Assembly: GCF_003319185.1 (NCBI RefSeq)
Contig: NZ_QOHJ01000006.1
Coordinates: 1-64,000, forward strand
Direction: 5' to 3'
Length of the DNA: 64,000 nt
DNA from: Blastococcus sp. TF02A-30
GTDB lineage: Bacteria > Actinomycetota > Actinomycetes > Mycobacteriales > Geodermatophilaceae
The notes beneath the pieces were generated by a model. That model was not told where the DNA came from. It was given only the letters and a program-made list of their open reading frames with translations, and ran no database searches. The translations under genes and the position numbers were made by a program. Positions 35,064 through 42,397 of this stretch are shown here, piece by piece; the stretch's first letter is position 1; every line of letters begins with the position of its first letter.

Positions 35064-35357
35064 ATGGGGCAGCAGCTGCGAGGGCGGGCGCTGAGCAGGC
35101 GGGACCGGCCGGTCGTGGTGGCGCGGCCGCTGGACGTCCGCGCGGTGGCCGTCCGCTCGCTGGCGGTGGGCGCGGCCTCGGCCGCCGGGCTGGCGGTCGG
35201 TGCGCTCGCCGTCGGTGCGCTGGCGGTCGGTGCGCTGGCGGTGGGCCGGCTGGTCATCGGCCGCGCCGACATCCGCGACCTGCGCGTCGGCCGGCTGGAG
35301 GTCGGCGAGCTCGTCGTGACGAGCCGGCCGACCGCTTCCCCGGACGGCGTCGGCTGA
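35064..35357 (+). CDS. Small pentad-repeat protein
   Basis: A 97-residue protein. Residues 32-87 are built of consecutive five-residue units of the form x-L-x-V-G: GLAVG, ALAVG (three times), RLVIG, RADIR, DLRVG, RLEVG, ELVVT. This regular spacing resembles pentapeptide-repeat proteins, which form a square beta-helix, though the hydrophobic ALAVG units could also insert in a membrane. The N-terminus is basic. The ATG has GGAGGAG nine bases upstream. The function is unknown. It appears to form an operon with the ABM-like gene. Confidence 0.7.
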   Translation: MGQQLRGRALSRRDRPVVVARPLDVRAVAVRSLAVGAASAAGLAVGALAVGALAVGALAVGRLVIGRADIRDLRVGRLEVGELVVTSRPTASPDGVG

Positions 35358-35400
35358 GGGTCCGACCGCAGCAGCGGTGCGCGCCCGCGCCGCGTCGTCC

Positions 35401-35763
35401 TCACGGCGCCAGCACGGCGCGCACCAGGTCGGTGAGGTGCTCATCGGGGATCCGGGCGGCGTCGGCGTGCGGGATCCTGAGCGTCCCCTTGGCGCCGCAC
35501 AGCGCCGGGTAGCGGTCGCAGAAGCCGCCGCTGCGTTCCGGGCTCCAGCCGTAGAGCGAGAGGCCGTGCTTCCAGACGCCGACGTGCAGCTGCCGGTCGC
35601 CCACGACGTAGGTGGGCATCGCGTACCTCAGCACCACGGCGACGCCGGGGTGAGCGGCGACGACGAGCGCGTGCAACCGGTCGAACAGCGCCCTCCCCTC
35701 CGGGTCCAGCCCGTCGAGGTGGGTCTGCGCGTCGTCGTCGATCCGGCTCTCGCCACCGGCCAC
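35401..35763 (-). CDS. DUF1801/YdhG-like protein
   Basis: A 120-residue protein of the DUF1801 family: AHPGVAVVLRYAMPTYVVGDRQLHVGVWKHGLSLYGW is the typical core. Family members are small cytoplasmic proteins with an iron-sulfur-assembly-frataxin-like fold and unclear function. The GTG at 35763 has GGAGGGGGCGAC just upstream. It is divergent from the chromate transporter, 78 bp between starts. Confidence 0.8.
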   Translation of the reverse strand: MAGGESRIDDDAQTHLDGLDPEGRALFDRLHALVVAAHPGVAVVLRYAMPTYVVGDRQLHVGVWKHGLSLYGWSPERSGGFCDRYPALCGAKGTLRIPHADAARIPDEHLTDLVRAVLAP

Positions 35764-35841
35764 GTCGCCCCCTCCACCTGCTGTTCACCGTCGTGCCCGA
35801 CACTGTGCAGCACCAGTCGGCCGGAGTCCCGGGAGTCGTGC

Positions 35842-37209
35842 GTGGCGAGCAGCACCGATCGGCCGTCGGTGCCGGCCATCCCGTTCCGGGAGGCGGTCCG
35901 GACCTGGTTCCTCATCTCGCTGCAGACCTTCGGCGGCCCGGCCGGCCAGATCGCGGTGATGCAGCGGACGCTGGTCGACGACAAGCGCTGGATCGGCCAG
36001 CGCCGCTTCCTGCACGCGATGAACTACTGCATGCTGCTGCCCGGCCCGGAGGCACAGCAGCTGGCCACCTACGTCGGCTGGCTGCTGCACGGCACCCGCG
36101 GCGGGCTCGTCGCCGGTGGCTTTTTCGTCCTGCCCGGGGTCGTGGCGCTGCTCGTCCTGTCCGCCGTCTACGTCGGGTACGGGGACACGCTCGCCGTCAC
36201 CGCGCTGTTCGCCGGTCTCGCGCCGGCGGTGCTCGCGATCGTCGCGCAGGCGGTCGGCCGGGTGGGCAAGCGGGCGCTGACCGACCCGGCGCTCGTCGCC
36301 CTCGCCGTCGCCGCCTTCCTGGCCCTCACCCTCCTCGCCGTCCCCTTCCCGGTGGTCGTGCTCGGTGCCGGTGCCGTCGGCTGGCTGCTGGGCCGGCACC
36401 GCCCGGCGGCGGTGGCCGAACCGGCGACGGACGACGGACCCCCACCGGTCATCCCGGACGACGCCCTGCACGCCGAACGGCCCTCGGGACGCCGGACGCT
36501 GCGCGTGCTGGTCACCGGGCTCGTCGCCTGGGGCGTGCCCATCGCCGTCGCGGCCCTGCTGACCGGCACGGGCAGCGTGTTCACCGAGCAGGGGCTCTTC
36601 TTCTCCGGCGCCGCCGTCGTCACCTTCGGTGGGGCGTACGCGGTGCTCGCCTACGTGGCGCAGCAGGCGGTGCAGGTCTACGGCTGGCTGGCACCGGGGG
36701 AGATGGTGCGCGGCCTCGCGCTGGCCGAGACGACGCCCGGGCCGCTGATCATGGTGGTGCAGTTCGTCGCGTTCGTCGGCGCCTACCGGGCTCCCGGCGA
36801 CCTCGATCCGTGGGCGGCCGCGGTCCTCGCCTCGCTGCTGGTCACCTGGGTGACCTTCGTGCCGAGCTTCCTGTTCGTGCTGCTGGGCGCGCCCTACATG
36901 GAGCGGCTGCGCGGCAACCGGTCGCTGTCCGCCGCCCTGACCGGGATCACCGCGGCCGTCGTCGGCGTCATCGCCAACCTGGCGGTCTACTTCGCCGTGC
37001 ACACGCTGTTCGACGGCTCCACCCGCCGCGAGTGGGGGCCGCTGCAGCTGGAGCTGCCGGACCTCACCGAGCCGCGGTGGGTGCCGGTCGCCGTCGCGGT
37101 GGTCGCCGCGGTGCTGATCTTCCGGCTGAGGTGGTCGGTGCTGCGCACGCTCGGTGTGTGCGCGCTGCTGGGCCTGGCCGCGGGTCTGGCCGGCCTGCCC
37201 GTCGGCTGA
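35842..37209 (+). CDS. chrA: Chromate transporter (CHR family)
   Basis: A 455-residue membrane protein with two homologous CHR halves joined by a charged linker near residues 190-220. The first half has FGGPAGQIAVMQRTLVDD and PGPEAQQLATYVGWL; the second has TFGGAYAVLAYVAQQAV and TTPGPLIMVVQFVAFVGAYR. These are the paired motifs of long-chain ChrA transporters that pump chromate out in exchange with sulfate-like ions. The GTG at 35842 is chosen for the GGGAG seven bases upstream; a GTG at 35869 is also possible. No chromate reductase or chrB regulator is beside it. Confidence 0.92.
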   Translation: MASSTDRPSVPAIPFREAVRTWFLISLQTFGGPAGQIAVMQRTLVDDKRWIGQRRFLHAMNYCMLLPGPEAQQLATYVGWLLHGTRGGLVAGGFFVLPGVVALLVLSAVYVGYGDTLAVTALFAGLAPAVLAIVAQAVGRVGKRALTDPALVALAVAAFLALTLLAVPFPVVVLGAGAVGWLLGRHRPAAVAEPATDDGPPPVIPDDALHAERPSGRRTLRVLVTGLVAWGVPIAVAALLTGTGSVFTEQGLFFSGAAVVTFGGAYAVLAYVAQQAVQVYGWLAPGEMVRGLALAETTPGPLIMVVQFVAFVGAYRAPGDLDPWAAAVLASLLVTWVTFVPSFLFVLLGAPYMERLRGNRSLSAALTGITAAVVGVIANLAVYFAVHTLFDGSTRREWGPLQLELPDLTEPRWVPVAVAVVAAVLIFRLRWSVLRTLGVCALLGLAAGLAGLPVG

Positions 37210-37330
37210 TCCGGCTGCGATCGCGACCCACCGGTCACGGCCGGCACAGCGGTATCGGATCGTCTTGGTACCCGTCGCTATGTTCGCGCGGCCGCCGTCC
37301 GGCGGCGCACCCTCGAACACAGGAGTTCCC

Positions 37331-37954
37331 GTGCTGCGTCGTGCCCTCTCGGCGGTGGCTGTGACCGCCGCCGTCGTCCTCGTGCCATCGGTGGCGTCGG
37401 CTGCGCCGTCATCGACCACCTCGTCGCTCCCCGTGACGACGTCGGTCAGCTACCTGGCCCAGGGCGAGGTGCAGCTGGCCGACGGCCGCACCGCCCAGGT
37501 GTCGCTCGGCGAGTACGCGTCGCGTCTCTTCGGTCCGCGGCAGGGGAGCCTGGGCGTCTCCATCGCCGCCCCGTGCGCGAGCTTCCCGTGCGGGGCGCCG
37601 GAGTCGGGCTACGCGGAGCTGACCGGCGCGCAGGTGGACTTCGCGCTCAACCTCGGCCGGGCGTCGGTGTCGGAGGTGCCGGTCACCCTCACCAGCTCGA
37701 GCTACGGGCCCGACGGGTGGACCCGGACGGAGCGGCAGGTGACCGCCAGCGTCACGTTCACCGCCACCGGCCCGACCGTCCGCAACGCGTACAGCTCCCC
37801 GGTGTGCGGGGACGGCAGCGAGGGGTGCCGGTCGTTCCGCCTGGACGCGAGCCGTCCGGCCGCCGTGACGGTCGTGATCGACGGAGCGTCCTCTTCCGGG
37901 AGCGGGACGCTGGGCTACGGGTACGGGTTGGACATCGGTACGCCGCAGGGCTGA
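37331..37954 (+). CDS. Secreted hypothetical protein
   Basis: A 207-residue exported protein. It has a clear signal peptide (VLRRALSAVAVTAAVVLVPSVASA, cut after ASA near residue 24), then a Ser/Thr-rich start and a beta-rich domain. Four cysteines occur in two pairs (APCASFPCG and PVCGDGSEGCRS), consistent with disulfides outside the cell. No enzyme motif is seen. The GTG has AGGAG five bases upstream. A strong terminator follows. Function unknown. Confidence 0.82.
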   Translation: MLRRALSAVAVTAAVVLVPSVASAAPSSTTSSLPVTTSVSYLAQGEVQLADGRTAQVSLGEYASRLFGPRQGSLGVSIAAPCASFPCGAPESGYAELTGAQVDFALNLGRASVSEVPVTLTSSSYGPDGWTRTERQVTASVTFTATGPTVRNAYSSPVCGDGSEGCRSFRLDASRPAAVTVVIDGASSSGSGTLGYGYGLDIGTPQG

Positions 37955-37960
37955 GCCGGG

Positions 37961-37991
37961 CCGGGCGCCGCCACCCGGTGGCGGCGCCCGG
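37961..37991. terminator. Bidirectional terminator
   Basis: A perfect 31-nt inverted repeat: 15-base arms at 37961-37975 and 37977-37991 around one base. It lies between two convergent genes that end at 37954 and 38001. Confidence 0.8.
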
Positions 37992-38000
37992 GCGTCGGCG

Positions 38001-38345
38001 TCAGCCGGTGGAGCGGGGCTGGGCGGGGTTGGTCGGGTCGCCCTGCGACGGCGGGTTCATCGCCGGACCGGTGGTCGCCTCCGACACCTTGGAGCCCCCG
38101 GCACCGTGCTGCGGGTCGTCGGCCGCCGCCGTGGCGGGCTCGCCGCCGGAAGGCTGCGCGCCGGACTTCAGCGCGGACAGGCGGTGCTCCATGATCTGCA
38201 CCACCTGGATGCGGTTGGCGTGCCCCCGCTCGTAGTCGAGCAGCGTCTGCAGCCCCTGCGTGTCCAGGGTGCGGATGCGCGAGGTCAGCCCTCCCACCGG
38301 CAGCTGGTCGTAGTCGGGAATCGGCAACTGGTCGTGCTCGGTCAT
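38001..38345 (-). CDS. Small acidic hypothetical protein
   Basis: A 114-residue actinobacterial conserved protein. The helical core reads LPIPDYDQLPVGGLTSRIRTLD, LLDYERGHANRIQVVQIMEHRL (residues 7-60). The C-terminal half is disordered and rich in Ala, Gly, Pro and Ser. No catalytic motif. The ATG lies only nine bases behind a GGGTAG element, so it may be translated from a leaderless or very short leader message under a SigB/SigF-type sigma factor. It is divergent from the release-factor-like gene. Confidence 0.75.
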   Translation of the reverse strand: MTEHDQLPIPDYDQLPVGGLTSRIRTLDTQGLQTLLDYERGHANRIQVVQIMEHRLSALKSGAQPSGGEPATAAADDPQHGAGGSKVSEATTGPAMNPPSQGDPTNPAQPRSTG

Positions 38346-38354
38346 GGCGACCGC

Positions 38355-38380
38355 CTACCCCCGCCCCCGGCATCCGACAC
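38355..38380 (-). promoter_or_regulatory. SigB/SigF-like promoter for gene 38345-38001
   Basis: On the minus strand GTGT (38380-38377), 16 bp, then GGGTAG (38360-38355), nine bases before the ATG. It fits the general stress sigma pattern GNNT-N14-16-GGGTA known for Streptomyces SigB-type and mycobacterial SigF promoters. Confidence 0.5.
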
Positions 38381-38383
38381 CGG

Positions 38384-38408
38384 GTGTGAGGTCCCGGTCG
38401 GTGGGTAG
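38384..38408 (+). promoter_or_regulatory. SigB/SigF-like promoter for the stress island
   Basis: GTGT (38384-38387), 15 bp, then GGGTAG (38403-38408). It faces the release-factor-like gene that starts at 38486 and is back to back with a matching promoter on the other strand. Confidence 0.5.
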
Positions 38409-38485
38409 GCGGCGATCACGTCGACATCGCGGCTCAGACACGGCCGCGGCGTCCACCCGATCGACCGAGGAGTTGCCCCGCAGTC

Positions 38486-39610
38486 ATGGACGTGTCCTTC
38501 CTGCAGCCCGTCTTCGCCGCGCCCGGGCCCTACGCTACGGTGTGCGCCGACGTCACGCACACCACCGAGAACGCCGACGCCGAGCTCGACCTCCGGGTCC
38601 GGGCCATCGCCGAGAAGCTCACCGAGCAGGGAGCGCCCGAGGCGGTCGTGAAGGCGGTGCGCGACCGGCTGCTCGAGGGCAACGACGGCGGTGAGGCCGG
38701 CACCCTGCGCGGCCGGGCGATGGTGGTCGCCTCCGACGGCGCCGTCGTGCTCGACGAGATCCTCGCCGCAGCTCCGGCGCGCGAGTCCGCCGAGTGGTCG
38801 CCGCAGCCCGATCTCGTACCCGTCCTGCGCCAGCTGGTCGGCCGCGTGCCGCATGTCGTCGTGATCGCCGACCGCGTCGGGGCCGACATCGTCGTCGTCG
38901 GCGACTCCGGCCAGGTGGAGGAGCAGCAGGTGGAAGGTGACACCTTCCACATGCGCAAGGTGAAGGTCGGCGGGTGGGCGCACAACACCTACATGCACAC
39001 GGCGGAGAACCAGTGGGAGGAGAACCTCGGCCGGGTCGCCGACGAGCTGGACTCCCTGGCGCGCCGGCTACCGCTGCGCTTCGTGCTCATCGCCGGTGAC
39101 GTGCGTGCCCGGCAGATCCTGGCGGACAAGGCGAGCGGCTCCTGGTCGGACCTGATCGTGTCCATGGACGAGGGCGGCCGGGCCGCCGGCGCCGACCGCG
39201 AGCCGGTCGACCGGCGCGCCGCGGAGCTCATCGCCGAGCACGAGGCCCGCGAGATCGCCGACACGATGGAGAAGGTGGAGGCGGCCAGCGCCCACGGCCT
39301 GTCGGTCACCGGCACCGAGCACGTCGTCGAGGCGCTGCGCAAGGGCCAGGTCGAGACCCTCGTCCTCGCCGACGAGCAGGACGACGCCACGCTGCTGGTC
39401 GGCGGCTCGCCGCTGGAGCTGGGCGTCGAGCAGCAGGACATGGACGCGCTCGGCATCCACGGCGAGGTCGTCCCCGCCGACCGGGCCCTGGTCCAGGCGG
39501 CGGTGGCCAGCGCGGCCGCCGTCGTCGTCGTCCCCGGCTCGGCGCTCAGCGGCACCCCCGTGGCCGCGATCCTCCGCTACACCGACGACTCCACCGACGC
39601 GGGGTCCTGA
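38486..39610 (+). CDS. Release-factor-like protein (baeRF/Vms1 superfamily, Rv2629-like)
   Basis: A 374-residue cytoplasmic protein of the bacterial archaeo-eukaryotic release factor group (Rv2629 family), related to eRF1 and Vms1/ANKZF1. The middle domain (residues 120-250: HVVVIADRVGADIVVV, NTYMHTAENQWEENLGRVADEL) matches the family where the catalytic or GGQ-like loop would sit; a GGQ is not seen. The third domain (GTEHVVEALRKGQVETLVLADE) is L7Ae-like. Related proteins are proposed to act on stalled ribosomes or as hibernation factors. A SigB/SigF-like promoter precedes it, and stress-type genes follow. Confidence 0.85.
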   Translation: MDVSFLQPVFAAPGPYATVCADVTHTTENADAELDLRVRAIAEKLTEQGAPEAVVKAVRDRLLEGNDGGEAGTLRGRAMVVASDGAVVLDEILAAAPARESAEWSPQPDLVPVLRQLVGRVPHVVVIADRVGADIVVVGDSGQVEEQQVEGDTFHMRKVKVGGWAHNTYMHTAENQWEENLGRVADELDSLARRLPLRFVLIAGDVRARQILADKASGSWSDLIVSMDEGGRAAGADREPVDRRAAELIAEHEAREIADTMEKVEAASAHGLSVTGTEHVVEALRKGQVETLVLADEQDDATLLVGGSPLELGVEQQDMDALGIHGEVVPADRALVQAAVASAAAVVVVPGSALSGTPVAAILRYTDDSTDAGS

Positions 39611-39641
39611 GCCCGCACCCCGACCACGAAGGAGCACCCCC

Positions 39642-39899
39642 GTGACCGACCCGCACCAGCCCGCCACCGCGCCCGGCACCTCCGAGGGCGGCATCGAGCG
39701 CCGCGCAGCCATCGCCGAGACCCTGGGCAAGGAGATCTGGCCGGCCGACCGCGACCAGCTGATCGCCAAGGCCCAGGAGACCCCCGACGCCGACCGCGTG
39801 GTCGCCGACCTGCGGCGGCTGCCCGAGGGGCAGCAGTTCGGCAACGTCCAGGAGGTGGCCGAGGCGCTGGGCATCGGCACCGAGCAGCAGCGGTTCTGA
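39642..39899 (+). CDS. DUF2795 domain protein
   Basis: An 85-residue protein with a DUF2795 fold over residues 20-80 (AAIAETLGKEIWPADRDQLIAKAQ, LRRLPEGQQFGNVQEVAEALGIG), a small helical domain common in actinobacterial stress loci. Function unknown. The GTG has AAGGAG seven bases upstream. Its TGA overlaps the next ATG by one base (TGATG), so the two are translationally coupled. Confidence 0.85.
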   Translation: MTDPHQPATAPGTSEGGIERRAAIAETLGKEIWPADRDQLIAKAQETPDADRVVADLRRLPEGQQFGNVQEVAEALGIGTEQQRF

Positions 39900-40129
39900 T
39901 GACCACGCAGAAGGCACCCAGCCCGGAGGCGCTGGCCAACGTCACCGAGGGCAACGTGGAGAGCAGGGCGGAGCTGCTGCCCGAGGAGGAGGCGATGCGC
40001 GGCAGCGGCATGGAGGAGGTGGCCGCCGAGGTGATCCTCGCCGAGTCCGAGGAGCGCACCGTGCACGCCGACCCGGACGACGCCCAGGGCGCCCACCGGC
40101 AGTCGGCGGAGACGGCGGACCTGCCCTGA
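39899..40129 (+). CDS. Small acidic hypothetical protein
   Basis: A 76-residue strongly acidic protein without recognisable domains (ESRAELLPEEEAMRGSGMEEVAAEVILAESEERT region). Its start overlaps the stop of the DUF2795 gene, which supports it being real. Its end overlaps the probable CTG start of the thioesterase gene. Confidence 0.65.
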   Translation: MTTQKAPSPEALANVTEGNVESRAELLPEEEAMRGSGMEEVAAEVILAESEERTVHADPDDAQGAHRQSAETADLP

Positions 40130-40515
40130 GCGAGAAGCACGAGCACCCGGTAAGGCTCCGCTGGTCGGACCCGGACATGCTCGGGCACGTCAACCACGCC
40201 CGGGCGCTGAGCCTGCTCGAGGACGCCCGGCTGGCCATGGTCGACGGCCGGCCGGGCGGCTCGATGATCCTGGCGCGGCTGGAGGTCGACTACCTGCGGC
40301 AGCTGTACTACCGGGTCGGCGAGGAGCTCGTCGTCACCAGCTGGGTGACCCGGCTGGGCACGAAGTCCTTCACCGTGCGGCAGGAGCTGGTGCAGGACGG
40401 CGAGGTCGCCATCCGCGCCGACGTCGTCCTGGTGGTGTTCGACTTCGAGAGCAACAGCAGCCGGGTCCTGACCGACGACGAACGCGCGCACTGGTCGCGG
40501 TACCTGCCCGCCTGA
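40126..40515 (+). CDS. 4HBT-family thioesterase with probable CTG start
   Basis: A hot-dog thioesterase of the 4-hydroxybenzoyl-CoA type that cleaves acyl-CoA esters. RWSDPDMLGHVNHARALSLLEDAR carries the family active-site Asp and His. The first ATG in frame (40177) falls inside this motif and would remove the Asp. No ATG, GTG or TTG exists further upstream before a stop. The sequence is protein-like back to a CTG at 40126 that overlaps the previous stop as CTGA, so I infer a CTG start and a 129-residue product. Otherwise the gene is truncated. Confidence 0.7.
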   Translation: MSEKHEHPVRLRWSDPDMLGHVNHARALSLLEDARLAMVDGRPGGSMILARLEVDYLRQLYYRVGEELVVTSWVTRLGTKSFTVRQELVQDGEVAIRADVVLVVFDFESNSSRVLTDDERAHWSRYLPA

Positions 40516-40540
40516 ACGGGTGAGCGGTCCTCGACGACGT

Positions 40541-40564
40541 GATCCGCCAGGTCGGGTGGGGTAG
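40541..40564 (+). promoter_or_regulatory. Possible SigB/SigF-like promoter for chaB-type gene
   Basis: GGGTAG at 40559-40564 with a weak GTGA at 40539-40542, 16 bp apart. Same -10 box as the divergent pair at 38355-38408. The -35 match is poor. Confidence 0.3.
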
Positions 40565-40593
40565 TGCCGGACCCGACGAGGAAGGGAGCAGTC

Positions 40594-41028
40594 ATGCCCA
40601 AGACCACGAAGAAGGGCGACGCCAAGAAGTCGGAGCTGCCCAGCACCTTGCTGCGCTCGCCGAAGAAGGCGCAGCGCACCTTCGCCAAGGCGCACGACTC
40701 GGCCGCCGACGAGTACGGCGACGAGCGCCGCGCCAACCAGGTCGCCTGGGCGGCCGTGAAGCACTCCTTCGAGAAGGTGGGCGACCACTGGGAGAAGAAG
40801 GAGGGCGGCAAGAAGGGTCCGTCCGACGAGCAGGCCGAGGGCGGCCGCGACACCGACCGGAAGACGGCGGGCGGCGTCGACGCCAACGCGTCGAAGGACC
40901 ACCTCCTGAAGCTGGCCAAGAAGCTCGACATCTCCGGCCGGTCGACGATGAAGAAGAAGGAACTGGTCGAGGCGATCCAGAAGGCCAACGGCAAGAAGAC
41001 CGCGGACGCGCGCAAGAAGAAGAAGTAG
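40594..41028 (+). CDS. ChaB / Rho N-terminal domain protein
   Basis: A 144-residue lysine-rich protein. Residues 12-70 form a ChaB domain (LPSTLLRSPKKAQRTFAKAHDSAADEYGDERRANQVAWAAVKH region). Residues 105-140 form a Rho N-terminal/SAP-like helix pair (LLKLAKKLDISGRSTMKKKELVEAI). A KKK tail closes it. The mix suggests a nucleic-acid-binding stress protein. Related proteins are annotated as cation transport regulators in E. coli, but this role is doubtful here. The ATG has AAGGGAG upstream. It ends in TAG inside a terminator stem region. Confidence 0.85.
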   Translation: MPKTTKKGDAKKSELPSTLLRSPKKAQRTFAKAHDSAADEYGDERRANQVAWAAVKHSFEKVGDHWEKKEGGKKGPSDEQAEGGRDTDRKTAGGVDANASKDHLLKLAKKLDISGRSTMKKKELVEAIQKANGKKTADARKKKK

Positions 41029-41034
41029 CCCGCC

Positions 41035-41067
41035 GTCCCGGCCGGCTGGTGCTCAGCCGGCCGGGAC
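41035..41067. terminator. Bidirectional terminator
   Basis: Perfect 13-bp arms (41035-41047 and 41055-41067) with a 7-nt loop between the convergent chaB-type and M24 genes; the right arm includes the M24 stop codon. Confidence 0.7.
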
Positions 41068-42339
41068 GACGATCAGCGCGGTCTGCCGGCCGTCGAGGTA
41101 CTGCACGCCGTCGGCGGTGAGCGCGATGCCCTGCTCGAGCCCCATCCGGACGCACTGGCCGCCCCACTCCGGCACCGGACGGCGCACCGCCAGCTCCAGC
41201 GCCCACGCGGTCTGGGGGTGCACGGTGCGGTCGCCGGCACCGGGGACGCCGCCCTGCTCGTCCCAGTGGCCGATCGCCGGCCCGGCGCCGTGGCCGTGCA
41301 CGCCGATGGGGTGCGAGTAGACGTCGGCGTCGATGCCCGCGGCCGCGGCGGCCGACCGGGCCGCGGCCAGCACCTCGTTGCCGGTGCGGCCCGGGCGCAG
41401 CTCCGCCGTCGTCAGGTCCTGCATGCGGTTGCCCACCGCCAGCAGATCGGCCAGCCCGGCCGGTGGCTCCTCCTCGCCGGGACGCAGGACGTAGGCGTTG
41501 CGCTGCGTGTCCGTGCGCAGGCCGAGGCTGCTCAGCCCGACGTCGCAGTGCAGCAGGTCGCCCGGCTCGACGACCGCGTCCCAGGGGACGGCGGGCAGCA
41601 GGGTCCCGCGCTCGCGGACGAGCGGGACCCCCCGGCGCTGGAGCGCCACCGACGGCTGGAACCACGGGTCGGCACCGAGGTCGGCCAGGCGCTGGCGCAG
41701 CCACCACGCCACGTCGAGGGCGGTGGTGACGCCCGGTGTGACGACGGCGGGGGAGAGGGCCTCCTCGATGACCCGGTGGGCCAGCGCGTTGAGGGCGTGC
41801 AGGGCAACCAGCTCCTCGGGGAGCCGGGTCTCCAGCCACCGCACCGCGAGCTCCTCGGCAGGGACGAGCCGCCGGGCGTGGTCGCCCAGTGCCCGCCGCA
41901 GCAGCTGGTGCTCGGTGTGCGAGAGCCCGTCGGCGAGGGCGAAGTCCTGCGACACGTCGACGCCGATCCGCGCCGGGCCGGCCTGGTCGACGAAGCGGCG
42001 CACCGCGGCCCACTCCGTCGGCTCGTCGGTCCAGGCGGGCTGGAACTGGCCCACGGGGTAGCGCGACACCGCCGCCGCTGTCACCCCGTCGTCGCTGCGG
42101 TGCAGCAGCAGGACCGTGCGCCGGCGGGCGGACAGCCAGGTGGCCGGGAGCAGCGTGGTCAGGACCGGGTCCTCGTTGTACTCGCGCCCGGCCACGATCC
42201 ACAGGTCGATGCCGGCGTCGTCCATCAGCGACGGGAGGACGTCGAGCAGCCGCTGCGTGAGCCACCGGTCGCGGATGTCGGCCTGGGCGCGCAGGGGCAG
42301 CGGCACGGTGCGCGTGGGGTCGGGCGCGGCCGGCGGCAT
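41053..42339 (-). CDS. M24-family metallopeptidase (Xaa-Pro aminopeptidase-like)
   Basis: A 428-residue protein with an N-terminal creatinase-like domain (residues 20-180) and a pita-bread M24 catalytic domain (residues 185-428). VVEPGDLLHCDVGLSSLGLRTDTQRNAYV holds the first metal aspartates, GHGAGPAIGHWD the histidine and the late TAWALELAVRRPVPEW the glutamate. The metal site looks present but slightly unusual, so a different substrate than Xaa-Pro peptides is possible. The ATG at 42339 gives MPPAAPDPTRT; the ribosome binding site is weak. Confidence 0.82.
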   Translation of the reverse strand: MPPAAPDPTRTVPLPLRAQADIRDRWLTQRLLDVLPSLMDDAGIDLWIVAGREYNEDPVLTTLLPATWLSARRRTVLLLHRSDDGVTAAAVSRYPVGQFQPAWTDEPTEWAAVRRFVDQAGPARIGVDVSQDFALADGLSHTEHQLLRRALGDHARRLVPAEELAVRWLETRLPEELVALHALNALAHRVIEEALSPAVVTPGVTTALDVAWWLRQRLADLGADPWFQPSVALQRRGVPLVRERGTLLPAVPWDAVVEPGDLLHCDVGLSSLGLRTDTQRNAYVLRPGEEEPPAGLADLLAVGNRMQDLTTAELRPGRTGNEVLAAARSAAAAAGIDADVYSHPIGVHGHGAGPAIGHWDEQGGVPGAGDRTVHPQTAWALELAVRRPVPEWGGQCVRMGLEQGIALTADGVQYLDGRQTALIVVPAG

Positions 42340-42397
42340 GCTTCCAGCGAAGCAGAGAACCGGCCGGTCCACCGGTCGAGCGCGGCAGGTTCCCCGT

